Below are positions 24,194 through 37,348 of a stretch of DNA of 64,000 nucleotides, piece after piece. Where the stretch lies: contig NC_063066.1 of the NCBI RefSeq assembly GCF_018812025.1, positions 6,877,882 through 6,941,881 on the forward strand, given 5' to 3'. A program made the position numbers and the translations under genes. Below the pieces are notes generated by a model. That model saw only the letters and a list, made by a program, of their open reading frames with translations, had not been told where the DNA came from and made no database searches. Source of the DNA: Megalobrama amblycephala. Its lineage: Eukaryota; Chordata; Actinopteri; Cypriniformes; Xenocyprididae. Position 1 is the first letter of the stretch, and each line of letters starts with the position of its first letter.

Positions 24194-24974
24194 TTTGGTT
24201 CCAAAACGCGATAAACGGCATTTTAAAAAAAATTAGTTTCCGCCAAAATCAGTATTGTATCTGGTCGGTATTGAAAAGTCATTTATTAATTTTGCGCAAA
24301 ATGCGATATCCGTCGTGTTATTGTGTCATGTTTTCTCCCTTTCTTTCCAAAACGCGACAAACGCCAGTCTCCTTTTTCTGCAGAACGCGATATATCCGCT
24401 CAACCAATCACAGCGCACCATTCCACCCACTGTAAACATTGAAGGCTTTTTTAAAAAGCCGTTTTTAATACCAATGTACTCGGCAAATGTGTTTATTTAA
24501 CCGTGCGGTGGCGCCAGATACTCTTTAATCGGTAATGACAAATAATTTATAACATTAACAAGATGACCCGTTGAATTCATTTTGGGAGCGACGGCTGAAT
24601 GTATTTTTAGTAAAATGCCTGTATATAAGATAAATATTGGCAAAGTTTAGACTATGTCATATATGTGAATCAGCTTACTTTGTTGTGTATTTTCAATTTG
24701 AAAAATTAATTTTACATTGATGGATTAATTGCATTTTGAAAAAAAAGTGTCATGGATTTATTGCATTTTGGGAAAAAAAAGAATACGTTTTTATAATAAA
24801 CCTTTTAAAATCAAAATGTAGATTTGAATTTTTAATGTTTTTATTACTAAAAGATGCTATGTGATTGAAGTTTGAAACAGAAAATAGTGGTTTTCATCTT
24901 GCCAATTTCTTGGTAGAGAAAACACCTTTTTACTCAAATTAATCAAAATTGAGTTATTGTGTTTTGGAACCAAA
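24194..24974. mobile_element. Candidate element with TTTGGTTCCAAAAC termini
   Basis: TTTGGTTCCAAAACGCGATAA at the left (last base beyond 20 omitted from consideration) is matched by an imperfect inverted TTATTGTGTTTTGGAACCAA near 24955-24974. Internal CpG-containing blocks such as AACGCGATATATCCGC. Family unknown and target duplication not established. Confidence 0.4.
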
Positions 24975-25376
24975 ATCTTCAAATATACTTACTATTACCT
25001 AATCTTTCAATGGCAGGAATTCAGAAAATGAATCTGTTTATCGAATGGGTCAGTGATTCACTCAAGACAATCACTTCCAGTCATATTGATGTATCTTGCT
25101 AAAAGATTGACTGAATCTTCATCATGTTTGCTGTGTTCTGAATCTGATCCCCTTGGTCTGACTTGATTCTATCGAATCCCAGTACATTTCCATTCATCTC
25201 ATGTCATCACAAATGTAGGCCTATCGTCACCCCTAAAATCAGGTGTTCTAATCACAGGTTCCCACTACCCAGTCCACACATAATTAAGTTACCTTACCAA
25301 TTTTTAAGTTGGTAAGGTCACATTACACACAAAAAAATGAAGTCTCATTACCAATTTTATTCGTGTTTCATAAAGC
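24975..25376. other. Noncoding DNA
   Basis: Includes a short hairpin ACCTTACCAATTTTTAAGTTGGTAAGG near 25292-25318 described by position; otherwise nothing recognised. Confidence 0.35.
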
Positions 25377-25514
25377 GGCTGAATTCGACATAGTATACTA
25401 GCATACTACTCTTTCTATTTCTGCCATATAATCCAGAAAAGCATACCACAAACCATGCAAAATGTGCAAAAAGTTATGGCAGTAAGAGTAGGCTATGGTA
25501 TTTCGAATTCAGCC
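25377..25514. mobile_element. 138-bp foldback MITE
   Basis: GGCTGAATTCG at the left end and CGAATTCAGCC at the right end, with inner mirrored TAC(T)CT...TGCCATA and TATGGCAGTAAGAGTA. Noncoding. Confidence 0.6.
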
Positions 25515-26834
25515 AACTCGTCTAGAATGCACATACCAGTGCTGTTCTGTCTATAAATACTAACTAATAGTTATATCACAGCTTTGCAGTCCATGGATAA
25601 TTTTCCACATTGTCTCTGATTGTTCGTTTTTCATGGTTTGGATATCTGATCAAATCAGCACTTAAATGATTGCTGTTCTTTTGAAACAGAAAGTCTTATG
25701 AAAGTGTTCCTGCTTCTGTTGACACAGCTGGGAGTGGTCAGCATGTCTTCAGAATGCGGTGTAATATATGTATAAGCTGATCTTCTTTATAACGATGACC
25801 ATGTGAAATAAACAGGCCTGTGAGGCCACAGAGAGCCAGGGATGGTTGGAAATAATGCCCAGAGGTTCCAGGCCTGGGGTTTCTCAAAGCCTTGATTTCT
25901 TCACGCTCATAATGCAGAATCAGCCTGACGTTCTCAAAACAACTTTAAAAGAAAGACCACTCGGCCAAATCCACAGAAACCCTCATGACCCCAGGACTTT
26001 TTATGTAACAGTCTGCTGTGTGTTCCCTTCCGGAAAATATCCTGCAGGCTTTAGGAGGATCTCTCGCAAAACACTTTCATCTTTTGATAGGTTTTTGTCC
26101 TCTGCTGTAGACTTGGCAGTGTACAGAGGTTCATTGTTATTAAGGTGTATTTTTTGGCATATCAGTACTACTTACGTATATTGATAGGGATTTATCAAGT
26201 CTCTGCTTCAACAAGTCCTCAACATCTTGAGAAAGAACAAAAAGCTCGAGCTCTCATGTGGCGAACATTAGCTCTCTTTCCTCATGTGATGTGCTGGATG
26301 CCTTTTATTAGTAGTGGCTCCTTTTCATGCTGGCTGGAGACGAAGTGTGCAGACATACGCGTGACTTTGTATGCGCGCATGTGTGCACATGTACATCTGA
26401 CTGGAAGGTGTGCAATAAAATCGTTTAATGCACAGGTAGTTCCAAGTCGGTTTAATCACCATTCTATATTAATGTGCTGTTTTCATTACAGCACACACAA
26501 GCATACGTCCGGTTTGTTACGATTCCAGTGCTGACGCGATTATAGAGCATACTGCGCACTCACAGAAACATTCAGGAGCACAGAAACTTTTCAGCGCTGC
26601 CCCGCGACTTTTATTAATAAAAATGCCTACTGAAACGCTACATTATATTTCTCAGCAACGAGAGGGTAACATTGTTGGTTTTGAAGTAATTAAACTCACA
26701 ACTTGATTGTTAGTAGAAAGAGATGCTGAACAGATGCAGGTAATTCACACACGCATCTCTCTTTCTAATGAATTCAAATAAATGTTACTGTATGCCCTAG
26801 AACCAGTTTTAACAAGATGTAATATAAGTCTAAG
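25515..26834. other. Noncoding DNA
   Basis: Two overlapping frames (25846-26184, 26145-26534) were examined; no splice-site context or family resemblance, so no gene called. Confidence 0.35.
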
Positions 26835-27742
26835 GTGTCCCCTGAACGTGTCTGTGAAGTTTCAGCTCAAAATACCCCATAGATTTTTTTTATTAATTTT
26901 TTTAACTGCCTATTTTGAGCCATAATTATATATGCACCGATTCAGCGTGCGGCCCCTTTAAATCTCCCGCTCCCCCGCCCCCGAGCTCTTGACTGCCTTA
27001 ACCGGCATAAACAAAGTTCACACAGCTAATATAACCCTCAAAATGGATCTTTACAAAGTGTACGTCATTCATGCTGCATCGATTCCTGTGATTATAGTAT
27101 TTATTTGGATGTTTACATTTGATTCTGAATGAGTTTGATGGTGTTCCGTGGCTAAAGCTAACATTACACACTGTTGGAGAGGTTTATAAAGAATGAAGTT
27201 GTGTTTATGCATTATACAGACTGCAAGTGTTTAATAATGAAAACAGCGACGGCTCTCTTGTCTCCGTGAATACAGTAAGAAATGATGTTAACTTTAACCA
27301 CATTTAACAGTACATTAGCAACATGCTAACGAAACATTTAGAAAGACAATTTACAAACACCACTAAAAATATCATGATATCATGGATCACGTCAGTTATT
27401 ATTGCTCCATCTGCCATTTTTCGCTATTGTCCTTGCTTGCTTACCTAGTCTGATGATTCAGCTGTGCACATCTAGACGTCCTCTCATTGTCTAATGCCTT
27501 GAACATGAGCTGGCATATGCAAATATTGGGGGCGTACATATTAATGATCCCGACTGTTACGTAACAGTCTGTGTTATATTGAGATTTGCCTGTTTTTTGG
27601 AGGTCTTTTAAACAAATGAGATTTACATAAGAAGGAGGAAACAATAGTGTTTGAGACTCACTGTATGTCATTTCCATGTACTGAACTCTTGTTATTCATC
27701 TATGCCGAGGTAAATTCAATTTTTCATTTTGCACCTTTAATG
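26835..27742 (+). mobile_element. Dispersed cyprinid repeat with promoter-like CpG core
   Basis: Runs from GTGTCCCCTGAACGTGTCTG to TTTTGCACCTTTAA. Recognised from memory as a recurrent cyprinid sequence; class unknown. It holds a GC-box-like CTCCCGCTCCCCCGCCCCC at about 26965-26983 and then an ATG at about 27042 opening a 29-codon hydrophobic frame (MDLYKVYVIHAASIPV...). Whether this core is transcribed is not shown. Confidence 0.45.
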
Positions 27743-27905
27743 CATTCAAATAAATGTAATCTTACGTACTTTATCTCTGTCTAATTAAAAGCAGGCAGAA
27801 TGCTAGATCTGATGAGCCATAACTTACGAAAATAACGTAACTTCCAGTCAAATATTGCATAACAGCTGTTATGTTGTCAATGCTGGCAATGGTCATGGTA
27901 TACGC

Positions 27906-28008
27906 GGGATAATCCATGGCTAGCTGTGCATTAAACTATTTTAATGCATGACGTGTTCCTATGAGTGCATTAAAATCGTTTAATGCACAGCTAGCCGTGG
28001 ATTATCCC
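27906..28008. mobile_element. 103-bp near-perfect hairpin MITE
   Basis: GGGATAATCCATGGCTAGCT at the left end faces AGCTAGCCGTGGATTATCCC at the right end; TGCATTAAA blocks continue the stem almost to a short loop. A solitary half (AATCGTTTAATGCACAG) occurs at about 26419-26437. Confidence 0.78.
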
Positions 28009-30269
28009 TTACAGATATACCCTCTAGATATTTAAGGTAGCCTAACAATTGCACCATTTCACTTACAGTATAGGGTTGAACTTTTACTGTAGAATTTTAA
28101 AGCAGCAGCCAAAAATTCTCACTTGGGGTGGAGGCCTGAGAACAAGCAGTTCTGACTTGTTTGTTAAAACAAACTGTTTGGTCAGAGATATTGGGGTCGG
28201 TCTGGGCAAGGCTGAGGGTTCAAATGTTATCTCACATGGGCATTGACCATGAAGGGTGGCACAGGGTTGTCTTTTTATCATGTTTTGGAAGGCGTAGATG
28301 GCATTTAGCAAGCTTTTGCATACTCTGCATTTAGAACATGGATTTAGGGTGTGATTTAAGTAGATGGTTGCTCCCAAGAGTTATGCATGTTTATGAGTCA
28401 CAATTTTTTATTTTTTTGCTCAGGTGAAGGGCTTTATTCTCAGTTATCTTTAAACATGTAAGTTTTTGTTTACATTCCACTGGCTCTTCTTCATCCATAG
28501 TGACAAAACTCTTGTTTTCTTCTTTTTCAAATATGTTTTTCTCCATCACATATTTCTCACATCAATATGCACATAAAATGGACATTTTTGGACGCAGTCT
28601 TAACTAATTTCCACATTTTTTGGTATTTTGTGTTGTAGTCACATTATCATATGTCAGTACTCAGTCACCTGAGGTATATTGTGTTATCATAAAGCTCAGA
28701 TAGGAGTACCAGATTCTAAACAAATACCTTTATCACATTTTAAGAATCAAAAGTGAATAAGATTCCACTTAAGAATAAATATATATGCTATAATAAATAT
28801 TAATATTTATTGCACTATATTTAGAGCTCACCAAGGATATTTAAATATTAATGTGCTGGTGTTTTAAATATTGAATATTTTCTGAATATTTAAATATTGA
28901 ATTAGGGCTGTCAGATTATTATTTTTTATATACTGTATATAAAAATGCAATATATATATATTTTGAGTGGTTTTATTAATTAATTGCCATAGCATGTAAT
29001 TATTTAATTAAAATTAAAATCATTAAAATTAACCGATTAAATATTAAACAAAATTATGAATTGAAATTATTACATTTAATTTAAAATACATAAATGCATT
29101 TATTAAAAGTATTATTAATATTGTTAATATGAACTTTTTTAAAGGCATAAAATAGCACACTTTTAATATGTTGTGCAATCACACCCATTCACCAGGCACC
29201 AGAAACACACCTTTTATTTAAATCCCTATGGATAATTCCCAAAAACATTGGCTCCCAGACACTATAGTGCAGATCATGAGGTGTTCAGCTGGGCATGTCT
29301 GGATCCATGTCTCTGCATGCCTGGAGATGTGGATTACATTTTTGCATATTAAGTAAATTGACTGGCATTTAGAAATATGTCTAAGGGTTTAATGGACAGA
29401 ACTTATCGTTGGCAAGACCTCTGTTACTTTGTGTGTTACATACAATTAAACAGACACACCTTCTTATCATTGTTCTATCGATAACACAATGTTCCTTTCT
29501 CAAGACATCAAGGACCTTTGACTGAAACACAAATAATTCAGTATACAGAAGTGTGAAATATGAAATATCATACAGGAATCTTTTGGAAAAGTGCTGGGAT
29601 CACAAGGAAAGTATCCAATAGCAGAGAGCGGTCCAACACGAAAGAGAATTGCTTTTCCTGTCATGGAACCAAAAATGGGCCGCGTACAGACTAACAATGG
29701 CTATTTGATCATATTAAAGCAGAGGACTGCTGAACTCTGTGTATTTAGTAACTAAAACTGTGAAGTGTCATTGGGCCAGAGGTCCCATGCAGTCTGCTCC
29801 TGTTTACATCCCGACACCAGGCTCATAAAGAAAAGCTAATTATGTAGACTGTAACCTTTCACTGCCACGTATAAAACTGAGGACACCCCGATAAAGAAGA
29901 TTAAACATTAACTGGCACACAAGACTCTTGTTTCTGAGACGTCCCAGTAAGGTTAAGAAGTATATTGACCTGTCGTAAAACAGATTAGATTCTGAGCAGC
30001 AAGTTTATTGCATATTGAGAAGAACAGCCATAGATAACATTCCACTGAAGAATGCAATCATATTGCATATTATATTAATATTTACTCCAAGGACATTTAA
30101 ATGTTTGGTTTGTTTTTGCTATAAATATTTATTAGGGATTATTCATTTGGATGATTTATTTTTAAAAAAATGCAATTTTTATTATTATTATTATTATTAT
30201 TGAGATTAATTAATCATCAATTGAATTAATAAAAACTCTAGTCAACTGACAGCCTTACTTTTCCACTTT
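28009..30269. other. Noncoding DNA, partly very AT-rich
   Basis: 28740-29170 is unusually AT-rich with many TTAAAT words; an (ATT)n run is at 30179-30202. No gene supported. Confidence 0.4.
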
Positions 30270-31062
30270 TTCACTGTTTTCGGAACACAAATTAAGATAT
30301 TTTTGATGAAATCCGATGGCTCGGTGAGGCCTCCATTGACAGCAAGATAATTAACACTTTCAAACACTGAGAAAGGTACTAAAGATGTATTTAAAACAGT
30401 TCATGTGAGTACAGTGGTTCAACCTTAATATTATAAAGTAATGAGAAAACTTTTTGCACGCCAAAAAAACAAAATAACAACTTTATTACAAAATATTTCT
30501 AGTGATGGGCGATTTCAAAACACTGCTTCATGAAGCTTCGAAGCTTTACGAATCTTTTGTTTCGAATCAGTGGTTTGGAGCATGTATCAAACTTCCAAAG
30601 TCCTATGTTTCCAATGAACTATTGAAATTTTGAAACACTTATGATGTAACGAAGCCTCCTTTACTGAAATCACGTGATTTTGATGCTCTGAACCACTGAT
30701 TTGAAACAAAAGATTCGTAAAGCTTCGAAGCTTCATGAAGCAGTGTTTTGAAATCACCCATGACTAGATATTGTCGAATAAAGTCTTATTTTGTCTTTTT
30801 TGGTGCACAAAAAGTATTCTCGTTGCTTCATAACATTAAGGTTAAACCACTGTAGTCACATGAACTGTTTCAAATATGCCTTTCTGGGCACTGAAAAAGG
30901 AAATGATCTTGCTGGCAATGCAGGGCTCACTGAGCCATCGGATTTTATCAAAAATATCTTAATTTGTGTTCTGAAGGTGAACGAAGGTCTTACTGGTGTG
31001 GAACGACCAGAGGGTGAGTAATTAATGACATAATTTTCATTTTTGAGTGAACTAACCCTTTA
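30270..31062. mobile_element. TTAA-ended foldback element 3 (left terminus lost)
   Basis: From TTCGGAACACAAATTAAGAT to GAGTGAACTAACCCTTTAA. Arms mirror around about 30610: AAAACACTGCTTCATGAAGC, CTTCGAAGCTTTACGAATCT and TTGTTTCGAATCAGTGG against their complements. Same family as 17699-18469. Confidence 0.75.
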
Positions 31063-32538
31063 AATTTATATCCCTGAGTAAAAATTATTAGCTGACTTGT
31101 TGTTATCTTGATGGTTATTAGACAGTTTTACTACTATTACTGTTAAAACATTGCAATTTGAGCAGTTGTGTCTTACAATCAGAGAAAGCTGTTACTGTCA
31201 AATAAGACAGGCAAGCTGTAAACATTTAATGCACATCTCTGCTACACTGTGATGCGCGTTATAATAACAACATATGGAATACATTCTTATCATCTGGCTA
31301 CAAATGTCAATTAAATCCAGTTCAATCTTTTTTTGGAATAGCCCCTTTACCTGACTTCAGCATTTTTTCCGCTAGGCCTCATCTCTAATTCTCCCACAGA
31401 CTAAACATTTCAAACACTATCGGATTTTAACAAACTCTCCTGATGTCCATATATGTTTATTTTCAGTTTGGAGAGTATGGTTTTATGGCAAAAATATGCT
31501 GTGAGCTTGATCCTGATTTGACACTTTTGCCAAATACCTGCTCTGGATGGCACGCAATCCATTTTTGACACTTTAATATGCTGTAGTACATCACATCGGC
31601 ATGTTCCAAAATTCAATATTATGTATACACGCCGTCAGACATTAGATTAAAGCAAATGGTAAAGGTTTATGAGAGTTCGATGCATCCAAGGTTGTTTTGG
31701 AAACTCCTTTGACCATTAAATTTTATAAACATGCTTATTACCTAGAGAGGAATTTGTTTTGCGGCATTCCTCAGCTATGGGGTGGAAGACTATGCCAGAA
31801 TGGTATGTAAATTGCCCATAGTTTGTAAATGAATGAGTCTTTTGCATATTGGACTGGTTGAGGGGGGAAATCCACATGCACTTTCTGCACAAAAAAATGC
31901 AGCATGTGTAGAAAATCATTGCATGAACCTGATGAGTTGCAATGAATGGGGAGTATTTAAGAACTGAGAATTACTATTAGGAGGACTGACTCAAGATCCT
32001 CTTAAGTTTGCGCGAAGGCATGTTCTTCATACCAATGTACACATTCCTGAAACCCTGCAGAGACCGTGAGCCACCCTGTTCTTAAATAACACAGTTGAGC
32101 ATGGCCTTTAATCATGATTTTATCAGGAAGTGTAAATACCTAGTAGTGTTCAGTGTTTGAATTGAGATTGTGTAACATTTATTGATGTTGGCTGGTGGAT
32201 GGCAATTAATAAGTGATGAATCAGTACACCCAAACCAATTAAAATGAGCTTGATTTGGTTCAGACGAAACGATAGTGTTACCAACAACAAATCCCTTTTA
32301 AACATTATCCTTAAAGTCATGAATAACCAGTTAGCCAGCAGGAGGCCAGAATTACATAAGTGAAAACCACAGAATGTTGTTGTTGTCAAACTCAAACATC
32401 CTGACATTGGTCATTTTACAGCAATCACAGCTCTGGCAAAGACTTTTACAGTTTTTATGACCTGAACTAGATGTGTGTGTGTGTGTGTGTGTGTGTGTGC
32501 CAGAGCAGGTGTGTGATGCATGTGCTTTATTCGCATAC
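31063..32538 (-). other. Start of tsc22d3 first intron
   Basis: Begins with the GTATGC donor at 32538. Contains a (GT)n run at about 32473-32499. Otherwise AT-rich sequence with no exon that I can support. If the gene model is right the intron continues left past position 1, so most elements listed from 1 to 31 kb would be intronic. Confidence 0.5.
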
Positions 32539-32852
32539 CTGTGGAAGAACAACAGTATGGACAGCATGGTTTGGTCGATGTTGCTGTTGCAGATGCCCTC
32601 GTTGAGAAGGTAACAGGGGTCCCGGACCACCGACTCCAGTGAGTCCTGTCTCATGATGTTGTTGAGCTTATCTGTGTTTAGGTTCTGAAAGTGAAGCTGG
32701 TCTCGGAGCTGTCTGAAGTGGTTGACTGACGTAGGACTGCCCAGGCTCGTGTGGCCCGCTCGCCCCGGCTCAGGTTCGCAGCCATTGGCCAGATCCAGAC
32801 AGCAGCTGCAGCAGTCCAGACCGATGGGCGAACGGCACTCCTCGTTTGACAT
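32539..32852 (-). CDS. tsc22d3: First coding exon of TSC22 domain family member 3 (GILZ), long isoform
   Basis: The exon encodes 104 residues plus two bases of a split serine codon, starting at the ATG at 32852-32850. Recognisable blocks are CRSPIGLDCCSCCLDLA near residues 6-22, LNTDKLNNIMRQDSLE near 58-73, and RDPCYLLNEGICNSNIDQ near 77-94, ending in LSILLFFH. These follow the N-terminal region specific to the long form of mammalian TSC22D3, where the next residues (SASGASVV...) open the TSC box. The exon ends CAG/GTATGC at 32539/32538, a consensus donor in the right phase. An in-frame TAA at 32930-32928 with no ATG after it supports this start. TSC22D3 is a leucine-zipper regulator that dimerises and restrains NF-kB and AP-1 signalling and is glucocorticoid-inducible in mammals. 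The TSC-box and zipper exons are absent from the window, so this is a partial gene. A TSC22D1-type paralogue is the main alternative. Confidence 0.88.
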
Positions 32853-33145
32853 CAGGCAGGTCAGGTTCCCCACGAGGGAGTCAGACGGTAGCCGTGACCG
32901 GTTCTCCTCCACCTGCTCCAGGTGATCTTAGAGTAGACCTCCCTCCTTCTCACGTCCACCTTCTGTGCGCAAGTGTTCCAGGTGCCACGGGAGAAGCTGC
33001 TGTGAGTTGATCCTTCTCGACTGCGTGTGCCAGAGTGTGTGTATGCACACGCAACGCAGGTTTTTATGAGCCGGGGTTCCTGTTCACTCGTAATGATGCA
33101 GCGGGAATGCGTTTGAAAGAAAAAAAACAGAAGCTGCTTCTGGTT

Positions 33146-33176
<31 letters not shown>

Positions 33177-33460
33177 TTCTCGCTGTCTCCTGCCCCGCAC
33201 TTTTCCCTGCCCCTGTGCGTGCATACAGTGCAGACGGCGAGAGAGGAGGTGGAGGGATGGAGGAGAGGGCTGGAAGGGAGGGAGGAGCAACCTTTCTGAT
33301 TGGTAAAGCAGGCTGATCAGTTCACAAAAAGATCCCGCCCACTTTCCCCTCAACATCACACTCGGGGGAGGAGCGAAGGAAGGGAGTAAAAGCATGCTCT
33401 TTAACATGTGCACTTCAGTGCTGCCAGGGGCGGAACCCTGAGAGAGAGCAAACACATAGT
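32853..33460 (-). promoter_or_regulatory. Probable 5'UTR and promoter of tsc22d3 long isoform
   Basis: Immediately upstream of the tsc22d3 ATG the sequence turns GC-rich and CpG-containing, unlike the AT-rich flanks. On the minus strand a TATA-like CATAAAAA lies at about 33068-33061, which would place transcription start near 33035 and give a 5'UTR of roughly 180 bases. A second, weaker candidate is the ATATAAAC near 33475. A purine-rich GAGG tract (33238-33290) and a TTTTG run (33146-33172) lie within the zone. An open frame on the minus strand at 33455-33084 is proline/serine/arginine-rich low complexity and is not called as a gene. No convincing palindromic glucocorticoid response element was found by eye. 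Confidence 0.5.
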
Positions 33461-33729
33461 ACTTCCCCTGTTTATATCACTGAATCAAATACAAATGCTG
33501 TTTTTTCCTTGCTGGTTTGGTCTCGCTTTCCTGAGGCTATTAAATTCAGGCTCTCGACTCTTTGCGTGCTGGTGGTACAAAAACTGCTTGTGCGCAATGT
33601 TCCATATCCAATGATTCATCACTAAAATGTTTCTATCAGTCTTTTACCATTTTTTTTTTCTTTTCTTTAAAGATAGAGAACTTTGTCTCAAGTACCAATA
33701 TCTACAAAATGTCACTTAAACAGACCTTA

Positions 33730-34103
33730 ATTGTGACCCTGGACCACAAAACCAGTCATGAGTCGCTCGGGTATATTTGTAGCAATAGCCAACATTGTGT
33801 GGGTCAAAATTATCGATTTTTCTTTTATGCCAAAAATCATTAGGATATTAAGTAAAGATCACGTTCCATGAAGATATTTTGTAAATTTTCTACCGTAAAT
33901 ATATCAAAAATTTATTTTTGTGAGTGGATATGCATTGCTAAGGACTTCATTTGGACAACTTTAAAGGTGATTTTTTTGCACCCTCAGATTCCAGATTTTT
34001 CACATAGTTGTATCTCGGTCAAATATTGTCCTATCCTAACAAACCATACATCAATGGAAAGCTTATTTATTCTAAATCTGGTTTTGTGGTCCAGGGTCAC
34101 AAT
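33730..34103. mobile_element. 374-bp PIF/Harbinger-like MITE with TTA duplication
   Basis: Flanked by TTA at 33727-33729 and 34104-34106. Terminal repeats ATTGTGACCCTGGACCACAA and its complement extend over about 27 bp (through AACCAG). Common cyprinid MITE. Lies about 700 bp upstream of the tsc22d3 promoter zone. Confidence 0.8.
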
Positions 34104-34123
34104 TTAGTTTGAAGTCAGTGTTA

Positions 34124-34466
34124 TGCTGTGTTCCATTTACACAGGAAGAGGGATGTAGGAGCTACACATCTAGGCAAACATTTGTTGTGCTTGCTCTTTC
34201 AGAATACAAACACATAAAAACATGGTATTCTGCACAGATAATGCCGAAGTATCATGTCTACAGATAGAGGTTAAAAGAAGTGATAATAAACAATATTTTA
34301 CTATTGTTTCACTGTGGTTGATGCACTGAGCAATCAGATTGGATTCTAAAGCCACGATTGTTGTGTGTTCCCCAGTCACAAATCCTACCTGAGGCGGGAG
34401 TTCCCGTTAAAAGTTCCTACTGGGGCCTAGGAATTTCCCATATCCAAGGACAAATGGAACGCACCA
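34124..34466. mobile_element. 343-bp PIF/Harbinger-like MITE with TTA duplication
   Basis: TTA at 34121-34123 and 34467-34469. Ends TGCTGTGTTCCATTT and AAATGGAACGCACCA, close in the first ten bases to the ends of the 14721 and 37349 elements. Noncoding; only 20 bp from the previous MITE. Confidence 0.75.
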
Positions 34467-34469
34467 TTA

Positions 34470-35614
<1,145 letters not shown>

Positions 35615-35667
35615 TTTTCATTTAATAACTAAAAATGCAGCACAAAAATTGCACAAAAAAGTGTTGC

Positions 35668-35945
35668 ACTAAGGTTGCATTTATTTGATCAAAAATACAA
35701 TAGAAACAATAGTAATTATTATTACAATTTAAAATACCTGTTGTCTATTTTTTTTTTTTTTTTTTTTTTTTTTTAATGTAATTTATTCCTGTCATGGCAA
35801 AGCTGAAATTTTCAGCATCATTATTCCAGTCTTCAGTGTCAAATGCATGATCCTTCAGAAATCATTCTAATATGCTGATTTGCTGCTCAACATTTCTTAT
35901 TATCATTCTTATTCTTAATATTTATGTGGAAACGTTTGGGGTACA
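35668..35945 (+). mobile_element. Fragment of the Tc1-type foldback family with T-tract
   Basis: AAGGTTGCATTTATTTGATC, a poly-T (35742-35775), TCATTATTCCAGTCTTCAGT and ATGATCCTTCAGAAATCATT in family order. Confidence 0.65.
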
Positions 35946-35957
35946 TTTTTCTTTCAA

Positions 35958-35997
35958 AAGAAAGAAAGAAAGAAAGAAAGAAAGAAAAAGAAAGACT
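35958..35997. repeat. (AAAG)n microsatellite
   Basis: About nine AAAG units. Confidence 0.9.
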
Positions 35998-36403
35998 TTT
36001 ATTGAGTAAAGATGAATTACATTTATGAAAAGTGATAGTAAAGACAAAAAAGGGACTATATCTGTCAGGATTATGTGTTGTTCATTGTATTTTGGTTTGG
36101 TTATGTTGGTTATTAATGGTTATTAATTCTGTCTTCATGTGCTCTGGGAATTATCGTAAATACAAGTTTCCTGTATGTAAAAAAATTGCACATGAACACC
36201 CTCCCATTTCAAAACTTGAATGCAATGAGCTCGTAATCACGACTTCAGAAGTGCGAATTATCAAATTTCTGATAGCATGTGAAGGCAGCATAAGTTCACC
36301 TGTTGATCATCGAGTTTCCCGCTTACCTCTGTGTATTTACATCCTGAGTTCCCCTTGTTTATTTGTCCATTCTACATCAATGTCCTAAAGCAATAAAGCA
36401 CAA

Positions 36404-36724
36404 GCATTTCTTATTCAGTATTTTGTCATGTTTTCCAGTAAAAATATCTAAATATCCTTAAAACAAGATACATTTCCCTGAAAAGCAGTTGCTTGACTTG
36501 TGTTTAGATAGTATATCTTCAACTATGTTTATTTTTGATACCCTATTTGTAAATAGATTTTTTTTGTTTGTTTGTTTGTTTTTTTTTTTTTGGTTCTTGT
36601 TTTAACCATAAATCTATTCAAATTCAGGGAGGTTCATTAAAACAGGAACTTTTTACCAATAAGGTAAGAAAAATAAATCAAATTGTGAATATTTATATAC
36701 ATAATATAGCAGTACCACTCATCT
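36404..36724 (+). repeat. Dispersed TTTTGTCATGTTTTCCAGTA repeat, copy 1
   Basis: Shares with 39930-40215, in the same orientation, TCCTTAAAACAAGATACATT (diverged), CCCTGAAAAGCAGTTGCTTG, TTTATTTTTGATACCCTA, a T-tract, and TATAGCA..ACCACTCAT. The two copies flank the Tc1 insertion. Confidence 0.7.
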
Positions 36725-37348
36725 TTTATCCATTATTGCTTAAATTTAGGGTAAGATTTTCAATAAACAAACAAACAAATAAATGTTAAATAAGTTAGTT
36801 AATAGATAAGTTAAAGAAAAGAAAGTTTTGGTATATTACTTACAGTGGGTATGGAAAGTATTCAGACCCCCTTAAATTTTTCACTCTTTGTTATATTGCA
36901 GCCGTTTGCTAAAATCATTTAAGTTCTTTTTTTTTTTCCTCATTAATGTACACACAGCACCCCATATTGACAGAAAAACACAGAATTGTTGACATTTTTG
37001 CAGATTTATTAAAAAAGAAAAACTGAAATATCACATGGTCCTAAGTATTCAGACCCTTTGCTGTGACACTCATATATTTAACTCAGGTGCTGTCCATTTC
37101 TTCTGATCATCCTTGAGATGGTTCTACACCTTCATTTGAGTCCAGCTGTGTTTGATTATACTGATTGGACTTGATTAGGAAAGACACACACCTGTCTATA
37201 TAAGACCTTACAGCTCACAGTGCATGTCAGAGCAAATGAGAATCATGAGGTCAAAGGAACTGCCTGAAGAGCTCAGAGACAGAATTGTGGCAAGGCACAG
37301 ATCTGGCCAAGGTTACAAAAAAAATTCTGCTGCACTTAAGGTTCCTAA

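Noticed and set aside
32352..32538. Extension of the tsc22d3 frame beyond the donor
   Set aside because: After the GTATGC donor the translation becomes a Thr-His microsatellite product; the exon ends at 32539.
1..32538. TSC-box and leucine-zipper exons of tsc22d3
   Set aside because: I looked for the MYAVREEVE-type zipper exon on the minus strand and found none; the short second exon could be missed by eye.
33040..33100. Glucocorticoid response element near the promoter (TGTTCA half-site)
   Set aside because: Only a single half-site with no palindromic partner at the right spacing.
33084..33455. 123-codon minus-strand frame upstream of tsc22d3
   Set aside because: Low-complexity Pro/Ser/Lys-rich translation of promoter purine and T tracts; no conserved pattern.
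36032..36388. 118-codon plus-strand frame
   Set aside because: Cysteine-rich chance frame next to an AAAG microsatellite, no supporting signal.
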